From an uncultured Alphaproteobacteria bacterium (lineage in GTDB: Bacteria > Pseudomonadota > Alphaproteobacteria > Micavibrionales > Micavibrionaceae), in contig CAKZKV010000306.1 in the NCBI GenBank assembly GCA_937124505.1, positions 1 through 5,717 of the forward strand: a stretch of 5,717 bases of DNA, in the 5' to 3' direction. Below are positions 1-5,484 of the stretch, in pieces. Under the pieces are notes generated by a model. That model was not told the DNA's origin. It worked only from the letters and a program-made list of their open reading frames with translations, and searched no databases. Position 1 is the first letter of the stretch; each line of letters starts with the position of its first letter. The position numbers and the translations under genes were made by a program.

Positions 1-348
1 AAAGGACACGGCCTGATCCGGGTCGGCAAACCACGCTTCAAACGTATCCTCAATATGATCCTGCACAGGTTCCAGCGTGACCACACAACTTTGCGTCACA
101 CGCGCTGAAAAGCTTCCATGGATTTTAATCACGCGCTTGTTCTGGCGCTTGATTTTGATGTCCGCCTGAAGGTCGTCCAGAGAAACAAGCCCCATGCGCT
201 TGGCCAGATTTTTTCTGCCCTCCACATCCGGCGCGATATGCAGGGAGAGTTCTTTGTCCTCGACCTCATCCATCTTGATAAAGTGCGACCATTCGGGGAT
301 TTCCTTACGAGTATGATCTGCCGTTTCCGCCATAATTTTGATCCTCAT
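1..348 (-). CDS. DUF177 / YceD family protein (partial, C-terminus beyond left edge)
   Basis: The first 116 codons of a DUF177 (YceD) protein are present; the rest lies beyond the left edge. The most diagnostic stretch is ARVTQSCVVTLEPV at residues 82-95, the central motif seen in alphaproteobacterial members. It is followed by an acidic segment (QDHIEDTFEAWF) typical of the family. YceD proteins are linked to 23S rRNA accumulation and commonly sit next to rpmF, plsX and fabH, so those genes may follow outside the window; that is inference. The chosen ATG at 348 overlaps the upstream chaperone stop in an ATGA arrangement, suggesting translational coupling, and has a GAGG-type site about 9 bases upstream. 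A second ATG at 333, also preceded by a GAGGA about 8 bases away, is a fair alternative start five codons later. Family assignment is fairly sure; the exact start is less so. Confidence 0.85.
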   Translation of the reverse strand, partial: MRIKIMAETADHTRKEIPEWSHFIKMDEVEDKELSLHIAPDVEGRKNLAKRMGLVSLDDLQADIKIKRQNKRVIKIHGSFSARVTQSCVVTLEPVQDHIEDTFEAWFADPDQAVSF

Positions 349-890
349 GTTTCACCCTCTTTCATAAAGATATTTTCCGCATTTTGGAAGTCCTGTAACC
401 CCCGCATTTGGACATGCCGCCATTGTCTTTGCGTATAATCTGCCATATGCGAGATATCCCGCTCATCCGCGTCATCTATTGTGCCATAAATATTACGCAG
501 GATCGCCGCTTCCAGCTTTTTCCGGTCATTGGCCAATATCGCCTCCTTATAGGCCTGCGCCCGTCCGTTAAAACCGTTCAGCATGCGTTTCATGTGTTTG
601 GGCACGCGCAGATCACTGATTCCCATTTCCCGCAGCGAGCGATCCATGTCCAGAAACATATGGTCAAATAAGGCCTGCGCGAGTTTTGCGCCCGCCTCTC
701 CCAGTTGCTCAAGCCGCATAATCAGCAGACCAGCATGCAGGCAGATCATCTCAAACCGTCCGTCCACACTGTCCGGCACGTTACAGTCCTCATAAAAAGA
801 AGGGATGCGCGCCTGTTTGACGGCCAGTTCATACAGGGCAAGGGCCCGCGCTTCTTCCGGTGTTTCTTTCTTTTTAAATAATCCAAACAT
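345..890 (-). CDS. Ubiquinol-cytochrome c chaperone family protein (CBP3-like)
   Basis: This 181-residue protein matches the ubiquinol-cytochrome c chaperone family (Ubiq_cyt_C_chap), related to yeast Cbp3, which helps assemble cytochrome b of the bc1 complex. Visible family features are a short basic N-terminus (MFGLFKKK), VPDSVDGRFEMICLHAGLL at residues 38-56, the helix containing ALFDHMFLDMDRSLREMGISD at about 73-93, VPKHMKRM at 96-103, and the FNGRAQAY motif at 107-114. No signal peptide or membrane segment is seen, so a cytoplasmic protein is expected. The role in bc1 assembly is inferred from the eukaryotic relative and is not demonstrated for bacterial members. It is divergent from bamE and its stop overlaps the DUF177 start by 4 bases, so the two are probably co-transcribed. 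No clear Shine-Dalgarno site precedes the ATG (AGCAAAATTTT), so it may initiate weakly or from a leaderless message. Length is normal for the family. Confidence 0.88.
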   Translation of the reverse strand: MFGLFKKKETPEEARALALYELAVKQARIPSFYEDCNVPDSVDGRFEMICLHAGLLIMRLEQLGEAGAKLAQALFDHMFLDMDRSLREMGISDLRVPKHMKRMLNGFNGRAQAYKEAILANDRKKLEAAILRNIYGTIDDADERDISHMADYTQRQWRHVQMRGLQDFQNAENIFMKEGET

Positions 891-975
891 AAAATTTTGC
901 TGTTGTTGTCACATGCGCCTAAACACGATATATCATGATATGAAGCGAAAACGATGGAGTCGGAGAACGATTTTA
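891..975. promoter_or_regulatory. Divergent intergenic region with candidate bamE promoter and 12-bp palindrome
   Basis: This 85-bp gap separates the chaperone start from the bamE start and must serve both directions. On the plus strand TTGTCA (906-911) and TATATC (929-934), spaced 17 bases, form a plausible sigma-70-type promoter with a transcript start expected near 941. A perfect 12-bp palindrome, ATATCATGATAT (930-941), overlaps the -10 and the likely start point, so it could be an operator or simply an AT-rich promoter core usable in both directions. GGAG at 962-965 is the bamE ribosome binding site. I could not pick out a convincing promoter for the minus-strand pair. Promoter calls by eye in alphaproteobacteria are uncertain. 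Confidence 0.4.
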
Positions 976-1437
976 ATGGTTATGAACAATAAATATCTGT
1001 TTCGAACGGTTTTGCCGCTACTGGCTTTAATGGCTTTTGCAGCATTGCCCGCCTGCACCCCGATGAAGGCAACACACGGCAACTTGTTGCAGGAAGACCG
1101 TACCAGCCAGATACAGGTTGGAAGCTCTACACGGGACGATGTATTCCGTGTTTTGGGCTCCCCTACGACTGTCTCCCCGTTCAATAACAATGTCTGGTAT
1201 TACATGGGCCAGAAAACCGAAAAACACGGCATTTTCGACACGGAAGTGACGGATGAAAAGATCGTGGTTGTGAAATTCGACGACAATAATATCGTCACGG
1301 CCTTTGATACCATGGATAATGCACGCCTGGACGTCCCGATCAAGGATAGCAAAACTCCGACCTACGGCAATGAGGTCACGATCATGCAACAACTCCTCGG
1401 CAATCTGGGCAAGTTCAATCCGAAACAGCCGGAATAA
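976..1437 (+). CDS. bamE: Outer membrane protein assembly lipoprotein BamE (SmpA/OmlA family)
   Basis: This 153-residue lipoprotein is a BamE homologue, an accessory subunit of the BAM complex that inserts beta-barrel proteins into the outer membrane. The N-terminus carries a lipoprotein signal peptide: a basic start, a hydrophobic run at about residues 11-24 and the lipobox LPAC with the acylated cysteine at 27. The SmpA/OmlA domain follows, with VGSSTRDDVFRVLGSP at 48-63 and WYYMG at 74-78, both hallmark segments of the BamE fold. The C-terminal part, including TPTYGNEVTIMQQLLGNLGKF (about 127-147), resembles alphaproteobacterial members. The reading frame is open back to 805, but I chose the ATG at 976. 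A GGAG lies 10 bases upstream, the signal peptide then has a normal length, and earlier ATGs (such as 940) fall at or before the likely transcript start. ATG 982 is a close alternative. The gene is convergent with ppa and monocistronic in this window. Confidence 0.9.
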   Translation: MVMNNKYLFRTVLPLLALMAFAALPACTPMKATHGNLLQEDRTSQIQVGSSTRDDVFRVLGSPTTVSPFNNNVWYYMGQKTEKHGIFDTEVTDEKIVVVKFDDNNIVTAFDTMDNARLDVPIKDSKTPTYGNEVTIMQQLLGNLGKFNPKQPE

Positions 1438-1442
1438 TAAAT

Positions 1443-1473
1443 CCGTAGATCCCGGCTTTTGCCGGGATGACGG
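1443..1473. terminator. Strong hairpin between convergent bamE and ppa, possible bidirectional terminator or dispersed repeat
   Basis: ATCCCGGC-TTTT-GCCGGGAT (1449-1468) is a perfect 8-bp inverted repeat with a 4-base loop. It is extended by CCGT (1443-1446) pairing with ACGG (1470-1473) across a small asymmetric internal loop. It starts 5 bases after the bamE stop and lies 26 bases beyond the ppa stop, the right place to end both transcripts. Neither side has a good run of T residues directly after the stem, so it is not a textbook intrinsic terminator. A weaker CTCT/AGAG stem followed by TTTT is found at 1484-1500. The sequence resembles small ATCCCGG...CCGGGAT palindromes that recur in intergenic regions of some bacterial genomes, so it might be one copy of a repeat family. 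Confidence 0.5.
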
Positions 1474-1498
1474 TTAAAAAGAACTCTTTGCAGAGATT

Positions 1499-2041
1499 TT
1501 AGGCCGCGGATTTCTGCGCCTGTAATCTGGCGATGCCTTCTTGGATCAATGTTCTTGCACGGTCGGCATTGTCCCAGCCACCAATCTTGACCCACTTCCC
1601 TTTTTCAAGGTCTTTGTAATGTGTGAAGAAATGCTCGATCTGCTCCCGCAGGATGGGCTGGATATCCGTGAAATCGTTCACGTCTTTGTGATACGGAAAT
1701 AATTTATCAATCGGGCGTGCGATAATCTTCTCGTCTTTCCCGCCATCATCTTCCATCAACAAAACACCTATTGGCTTGACGGCCATCACCGCGCCAGGCA
1801 TCACGGGCAACTGGCCAATCGCAATCACATCCACCGGGTCACCGTCATCAGATAACGTGTGCGGGATAAAACCGTAATTTCCGGGATAGAACATCGGCGT
1901 GTGAATAAAACGGTCCACCTCCAGAGCGCCGCTGTCTTTATCCATTTCATATTTGACCGGCAGCCCCCCCATCGGGTTTTCAATAATAATATTTACTTCT
2001 TCCGGGGCTTTCTTGCCGATTGAAATCTTGCTGATGTCCAT
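1499..2041 (-). CDS. ppa: Inorganic pyrophosphatase (family I, soluble)
   Basis: This 180-residue cytoplasmic enzyme hydrolyses pyrophosphate to two phosphates, pulling biosynthetic reactions forward. It is a full-length family I pyrophosphatase with the signature DGDPVDV at residues 66-72. The catalytic and metal-binding set known from the E. coli enzyme is present with an offset of one: E21, K30, R44, Y56, D66, D68, D71, D98, D103, K105, Y142 and K143. The frame stays open upstream to 2086, but the ATG at 2041 is preferred. It has AGAGGA six bases or so upstream, gives the usual family N-terminus (MDISKISIG), and the upstream extension would add an atypical hydrophobic run. The gene follows the FliL-like gene by 78 bp, which include a possible promoter, so it may be expressed both alone and by read-through. 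Nothing is missing or unusual. Confidence 0.97.
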   Translation of the reverse strand: MDISKISIGKKAPEEVNIIIENPMGGLPVKYEMDKDSGALEVDRFIHTPMFYPGNYGFIPHTLSDDGDPVDVIAIGQLPVMPGAVMAVKPIGVLLMEDDGGKDEKIIARPIDKLFPYHKDVNDFTDIQPILREQIEHFFTHYKDLEKGKWVKIGGWDNADRARTLIQEGIARLQAQKSAA

Positions 2042-2078
2042 AACGTATCCTCTTCTTTTCAATAAAATAATGAGGATC

Positions 2079-2106
2079 AATATCACAGAATATAAGGGGT
2101 TGTGAA
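2079..2106 (-). promoter_or_regulatory. ppa: Candidate sigma-70-type promoter for ppa
   Basis: Read on the minus strand, TTCACA (2106-2101, five of six matches to TTGACA) is followed 16 bases later by GATATT (2084-2079, four of six matches to TATAAT). This would start a transcript near 2072, about 30 bases before the ppa ATG and downstream of the FliL-like gene. The 78-bp gap after a tightly packed set of genes and the strong ribosome binding site make an independent ppa promoter reasonable. The call is by eye only. Confidence 0.33.
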
Positions 2107-2119
2107 GAGGTGAATTTGA

Positions 2120-2608
2120 TTAAATCGGTCTTTGTTGCACGACCTGCAGCAGCACGTCATGAACCACATCCTCACCCATTACATCCCGGCTGACCTTGTT
2201 CAGACGCTTTTTTAGTTTATCCACCTGGACAACTCCGCCTTTAAGGGCCGCATGGCGATTCAGAATACCGTACATGTCCTGTATATACGCGTCTTTCAGG
2301 CGGGGGCTCAGCTTCTTGACCTTTTCTGCCGCCGCAGCATCGGCCACCTCAATAGACACCACCAGAGACACGACCTGATTAACGCCATATTCATCAATAA
2401 TGGGAAGGATGAGTGGATCAAGTTCAACATATTCGTAATGAGCGCTATCACCATGGCCGCCGGACCCGTGATCATCTTTTTGGGCGTGTTTTCCAACCTC
2501 TTCCTCAATCGCGGCCTCGGCTGGCGTACTGACAAAATACATGTAAGCGCCTCCGCCACCACCGCCGAGCATAATGAGTGCCACAACTGCCATTATGATT
2601 TTTTTCAT
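2120..2608 (-). CDS. FliL-family membrane-anchored protein
   Basis: This 162-residue protein has the FliL layout: a short lysine start (MKK), one transmembrane helix at about residues 4-26 that unusually contains six glycines in a row (15-20), a hydrophilic linker (27-57) with histidines at 41, 47, 52 and 57, and a periplasmic domain from about 58 to 162. The domain begins YEYVELDPLILPI, continues with a beta-rich VSLVVSIEV segment and a charged helix, SPRLKDAYIQDMYGIL, and ends with a V..VLLQVVQQ strand, matching the order of elements in FliL. FliL associates with the flagellar stator and motor, but distant relatives occur outside flagellar clusters and no other flagellar gene is visible here. 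I therefore leave out the fliL symbol. It lies between nusB and ppa, separated by 89 and 78 bp. The ribosome binding site is weak (AGGG about 11 bases upstream). The true role is uncertain. Confidence 0.65.
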   Translation of the reverse strand: MKKIIMAVVALIMLGGGGGGAYMYFVSTPAEAAIEEEVGKHAQKDDHGSGGHGDSAHYEYVELDPLILPIIDEYGVNQVVSLVVSIEVADAAAAEKVKKLSPRLKDAYIQDMYGILNRHAALKGGVVQVDKLKKRLNKVSRDVMGEDVVHDVLLQVVQQRPI

Positions 2609-2697
2609 TTACGATTTCGCCCTGATTTTCGACCTGCGTCTTGTCTTATTAGAATATTACAATATTCTTAATATTCAGTTATACGACAAGCTGAAAA
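2609..2697. promoter_or_regulatory. AT-rich palindromic spacer between nusB and the FliL-like gene
   Basis: This 89-bp spacer is much richer in A and T than its neighbours. It holds a perfect inverted repeat, AGAATATT-AC-AATATTCT (2651-2668), with AATATT occurring three times (2653, 2661, 2670) at spacings of 8 and 9 bases. An outer pair, CTTGTC (2640-2645) and GACAAG (2685-2690), flanks it. It may hold the end of the rib-nusB transcript, the promoter of the FliL-like gene, or a binding site for a dimeric regulator. On the minus strand TTGTCG with AATATT 17 bases on is only a weak promoter candidate. The function is not determined. Confidence 0.35.
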
Positions 2698-3168
2698 TTA
2701 ACGATTCAAGGTTGTTTTGATCGAGTCTAGCACACCATTCACAAGCTTTACTTCAGAATCGTTATAAAACGAACGCGTGATATGCAGATATTCAGAAATG
2801 ATCAGCGGCGGATCAAGATCATGATGCGTCATCAACTCATACGCCCCGCAATATAGGCAGGACATAATTATTAAATCTTTTTTTGATTCGGGCGTTTGCA
2901 GGCCTTTGTTTAAGTGAGATGTTATCATCCCCTGAAGATCATGAAACCGTTCCTGCACCCCCTGAAGCAATTCAGACAAAAGGTCTCTGTCCGGAGGCAG
3001 TACTTCCCCCGCATCCACTTTCAGGCCTGTAAAATGGTCGTTGTAATACGCCAGAATGTCTTTCGCATCAGCCCCGGACTGCAACCATTGATACACACAC
3101 TGAACAGCGGCCAGACGCGCCATTGACAGACGTGCTTTCTTTGATCCTTTGGTTTTTTCTGATGCCAT
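2698..3168 (-). CDS. nusB: Transcription antitermination factor NusB
   Basis: This 156-residue protein is NusB, which binds boxA RNA with NusE (ribosomal protein S10) to support antitermination of rRNA operons. The all-helical NusB fold is marked by ARLAAVQCVYQWL at residues 17-29 (the ArgRich/AlaValQ helix near the N-terminus), LLSELLQGV at 63-71, and the conserved C-terminal block LIISEYLHITRSFYNDSEVKLVNGVLD at about 122-148. The basic N-terminal tail (KTKGSKKAR) fits RNA binding. It follows ribE by 52 bp, a very common neighbourhood for nusB, and is probably the last gene of the rib operon. No Shine-Dalgarno site is visible before the ATG at 3168 (bases upstream read AACCCCTTC), and the internal ATG at 3123 has none either. 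I keep the longer form because the basic tail is usual in the family. Confidence 0.94.
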   Translation of the reverse strand: MASEKTKGSKKARLSMARLAAVQCVYQWLQSGADAKDILAYYNDHFTGLKVDAGEVLPPDRDLLSELLQGVQERFHDLQGMITSHLNKGLQTPESKKDLIIMSCLYCGAYELMTHHDLDPPLIISEYLHITRSFYNDSEVKLVNGVLDSIKTTLNR

Positions 3169-3220
3169 GAAGGGGTTATATAGAAGCTGCTCTCACAAGT
3201 CCAGCGTCTTGAAAGGAGAA

Positions 3221-3811
3221 TCACTCCTGCCCCATCATGCGCGACACATAACGAGCAATAGTATCTACTTCAAAATTCAGTTGATCTCCGGCCTTGCGCT
3301 GCCCCATCGTTGTCACGTCCCAGGTATGGGGGATGATATTAATCCCGAATTTATTGCCCTCAACCTCATTCACGGTCAGGGAAATACCATCCAGCGCCAC
3401 AGAGCCTTTCGGGGCAATGAATTTTGCAAATTCTTGCGGAATGGACAAAACAAGGCGATGGGAATCCCCGTCCGGGTTCACAGATTCCAAAGTTGCAAGA
3501 CCATCCACATGACCAGAAACGATATGCCCGCCGAGTTCATCCCCAAGTTTTAATGATTGCTCCAGATTAACACGCGTTCCTTCTGTCCATTCCCCCAGAT
3601 TGGTTTTTGACAGACTTTCCGCTGAAACATCAACTGTAAAGCTGTCTGCGGTTTTTTCGACAACCGTCAGGCAACACCCTGAACAGGCAATCGACGCCCC
3701 CATCGGCACTTCTTCCATATCAAAAGCCGTTTGAATGACAAATCTTTTATCGCCCCGTGTTTCATCTACGGAGGCAATTGTACCGATATCTGTTATAATC
3801 CCTGTAAACAT
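3221..3811 (-). CDS. ribE: Riboflavin synthase, alpha subunit
   Basis: This 196-residue enzyme converts two molecules of 6,7-dimethyl-8-ribityllumazine to riboflavin and the pyrimidinedione, the last step of riboflavin synthesis. The protein starts with the hallmark MFTGII and has two lumazine-binding repeats, about residues 1-97 and 98-190. The first contains the GCCLTV segment (45-50), and GGHIVSGHVDG (94-104) spans the junction. The second contains DGISLTVN (140-147) and ends with VDTIARYVSRM. Length and motifs are those of a complete trimeric enzyme. It lies 8 bases after ribD, so the two are surely co-transcribed, although its ribosome binding site is only a weak purine run (AAGAAAAAG). 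The gene is called ribC or ribE depending on the species. Lumazine synthase (ribH), which supplies its substrate, is not next to it. Confidence 0.97.
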   Translation of the reverse strand: MFTGIITDIGTIASVDETRGDKRFVIQTAFDMEEVPMGASIACSGCCLTVVEKTADSFTVDVSAESLSKTNLGEWTEGTRVNLEQSLKLGDELGGHIVSGHVDGLATLESVNPDGDSHRLVLSIPQEFAKFIAPKGSVALDGISLTVNEVEGNKFGINIIPHTWDVTTMGQRKAGDQLNFEVDTIARYVSRMMGQE

Positions 3812-3819
3812 ACTTTTTC

Positions 3820-4854
3820 TTATGGTTCTTTCCTGTAAATTTCAAGCAGATCATGTCCGATTTCTGTAATTGATAATCGCTGAAGCCGCATAGCGTCCTG
3901 CATAACATCAATACCAGCCATCTTCAGGGCGCTTTGGCCATCGTCCCCGATCATCACAGGCGCACGAAACCAGAAAAGTTCATCCCAGATACCTTCGACA
4001 ATAAAACTACTCGTCAAAGTGGCACCAGCTTCGACCATCAGGCGCGTGATGCCATGCTCCTGAACCAGATACGACATTAAAGAAGATAAATCACCATATT
4101 CTTCCTGCAAAATCAGGCAGCGTCCATCATTGCCATGTATTCTGGCCTCTTTTGAAACCCTTCTGCGGCGATCCAGAATAATACGCAGAGGCATTTCCGT
4201 CCTGTCCATTATAATGCGCACGGTCATCTGCGGATCATCCGCCAACACCGTTCCACTGCCTGTTAAAACGGCATCATGTTGATCGCGCAGGCGATGCACA
4301 GCCTCCCGTGCGTCTGTCCCGGTGATCCACTTGCTATGCCCTGTTCGCGTCGCGATCTTGCCGTCCAGTGAAGTTGCTGTTTTCAACGTGATCCATGGAC
4401 GGTTTTCCAGTCTCGTTAAAAAGAACCCGGCATTCAATTCTTCTGCTTCTCTCCTCATGACATTTTCAACCACTTGAATTCCCGCATTCCGCAACATCTC
4501 AATGCCTTGCCCGTTTACACGTTCGTCCGGGTCTTTACATGCGACAATAACCTTTTCGACACTGGCTTCAACAAGGGCTTTCGCACAAGGCGGCGTTTTG
4601 CCGGTATGAGCACAGGGTTCCAGAGAAACATACACATGACTGCCTTCTGCCTCGCTGCCTGCCATAGCCAACGCTTCCGTTTCTGCATGTGGCCGACCGC
4701 CATCTCCTGTTCTGGCCTCGGCAATCACATGACCGTCCTTAACGATCACACAGCCGACCGACGGATTGGGCGCAACACGGCCAAGCCCCTGCGCAGCCAG
4801 TTCCAGGGCTCTCGCCATGTAATACTCATCGCTCTCCTCAGGCAGACAGGTCAT
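3820..4854 (-). CDS. ribD: Bifunctional diaminohydroxyphosphoribosylaminopyrimidine deaminase / 5-amino-6-(5-phosphoribosylamino)uracil reductase
   Basis: This 344-residue protein carries both activities of RibD, the second and third steps of riboflavin synthesis. The N-terminal deaminase domain (about 10-145) has the zinc site of the cytidine deaminase-like fold: H56 and catalytic E58 in PHAE, then C81 and C90 in PCAHTGKTPPC, with the substrate motif APNPSVGCVIV at 28-38. The NADPH-dependent reductase domain (about 152-344) shows RPWITLKTATSLDGKIA at 152-168, SKWITG at 174-179, GSGTVLADDP at 199-208 and VEAG at 274-277. It is slightly shorter than the E. coli protein (367 residues), partly around residues 240-260, but no key motif is lost. 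The start overlaps the end of ribA by 17 bases, suggesting translational coupling. No strong ribosome binding site is visible, and the next ATG (4818) would remove 12 residues just before the conserved helix. Confidence 0.96.
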   Translation of the reverse strand: MTCLPEESDEYYMARALELAAQGLGRVAPNPSVGCVIVKDGHVIAEARTGDGGRPHAETEALAMAGSEAEGSHVYVSLEPCAHTGKTPPCAKALVEASVEKVIVACKDPDERVNGQGIEMLRNAGIQVVENVMRREAEELNAGFFLTRLENRPWITLKTATSLDGKIATRTGHSKWITGTDAREAVHRLRDQHDAVLTGSGTVLADDPQMTVRIIMDRTEMPLRIILDRRRRVSKEARIHGNDGRCLILQEEYGDLSSLMSYLVQEHGITRLMVEAGATLTSSFIVEGIWDELFWFRAPVMIGDDGQSALKMAGIDVMQDAMRLQRLSITEIGHDLLEIYRKEP

Positions 4855-5458
4855 CAGATATATTAAGGTTATGGCCGGAACGTTTCTTGGACAAGAGATA
4901 AGAACGGTTATGTTTCGTCTCCCCCAGTCTGGTCGGGATCATTTCTGAAACCTCAATACCGTATTGTTGCAGTCCGTTAACCTTGGCAGGATTATTCGTC
5001 AATAACTTCACTTTTTTGATCCCTAAGGCCGCTAACATCTGCGAAGCTTCTTCATAAGAACGAAGATCACCCTCATACCCCAGTTCTTTATTCGCGCTGA
5101 ACGTATCCAGCCCTTTTTCAATCTGGAGATGGTAAGCATCAAGCTTGTTGTATAAGCCAATACCGCGCCCTTCGTGACGCATATACAGCAGAATCCCTCC
5201 TTGCCCGGAGAGCATTTCCAGCGCTTCGGTTAATTGCTGCCGACAGTCACAGCGCAAGGAATGAAAAACATCTCCTGTCAGACATTCCGAGTGAATGCGG
5301 ACGGTTGGTGTAGCAGAGCCCTTATATGGATCAAACAAAATCGCAATGTGTTCTTTATGGTCATGTAAATGGTCGAAGGTCACAAACGTAGCCACAGCTT
5401 CCTTGCTATCATCCAGAGAGACAGGAACCCTCACTTTTCGCCTGATCGTTACTGCCAT
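4838..5458 (-). CDS. ribA: GTP cyclohydrolase II (stand-alone RibA)
   Basis: This 206-residue enzyme opens GTP to 2,5-diamino-6-ribosylamino-4-pyrimidinone phosphate, the first committed step of riboflavin synthesis. The zinc site is intact: C59 in RIHSECLTGD and C70 and C72 in SLRCDCRQQL. The GTP-binding segment MRHEGRGIGLYNKLDAY (93-109), the D131/R133 pair in the position of the catalytic Asp and Arg, and LLTNNPAKVNGL in the C-terminal third are all present. The tail HNRSYLLSKKRSGHNL is typical. There is no N-terminal dihydroxybutanone phosphate synthase (RibB) domain, so this is a monofunctional enzyme near the 196 residues of E. coli RibA, unlike the fused RibBA found in many bacteria. 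It starts 26 bases after nrdR with only a weak AGAG site and overlaps ribD, placing it inside the operon. Confidence 0.95.
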   Translation of the reverse strand: MAVTIRRKVRVPVSLDDSKEAVATFVTFDHLHDHKEHIAILFDPYKGSATPTVRIHSECLTGDVFHSLRCDCRQQLTEALEMLSGQGGILLYMRHEGRGIGLYNKLDAYHLQIEKGLDTFSANKELGYEGDLRSYEEASQMLAALGIKKVKLLTNNPAKVNGLQQYGIEVSEMIPTRLGETKHNRSYLLSKKRSGHNLNISDDLSA

Positions 5459-5484
5459 GTCTCTACAACTTTCAAGGCAAGCGT

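Noticed and set aside
805..975. A 57-codon N-terminal extension of bamE in the same open frame
   Set aside because: It would lie opposite the chaperone coding region, be cysteine-rich and unlike any BamE, and push the lipoprotein signal peptide inside the protein. The GGAG site and candidate promoter both favour the ATG at 976.
1027..1392. Minus-strand open frame of 121 codons inside bamE
   Set aside because: It lies entirely opposite the conserved BamE domain, its translation shows no family resemblance, and it has no plausible start context.
2042..2086. A 15-residue hydrophobic N-terminal extension of ppa suggesting a membrane-bound form
   Set aside because: The strong AGAGGA site directly before the ATG at 2041 and the fit to the normal family N-terminus and residue numbering show this is untranslated leader.
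3169..3220. Remnant of ribH between ribE and nusB
   Set aside because: The 52-bp gap is too short to show any lumazine synthase motif, and I see no recognisable fragment, so a decayed gene cannot be supported.
3214..3228. AGGAG-AATCA-CTCCT inverted repeat at the ribE stop as a terminator
   Set aside because: The stem is only 5 bp, overlaps the ribE stop codon, and has no T-run. nusB lies just downstream and is expected to share the transcript.
4474..4866. Plus-strand open frame of 130 codons opposite ribD
   Set aside because: It is fully antisense to the well-supported deaminase domain of ribD, has no recognisable family features, and is best explained as a shadow of ribD codon use. The same holds for 3149-3553 opposite ribE/nusB and 2252-2671 opposite the FliL-like gene.
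5459..5484. Possible FMN riboswitch ahead of the riboflavin genes
   Set aside because: The gap between nrdR and ribA is only 26 bases, and no other rib gap in the window exceeds 52 bases, too short for an FMN aptamer. If one exists it would be upstream of nrdR or at ribB/ribH elsewhere.
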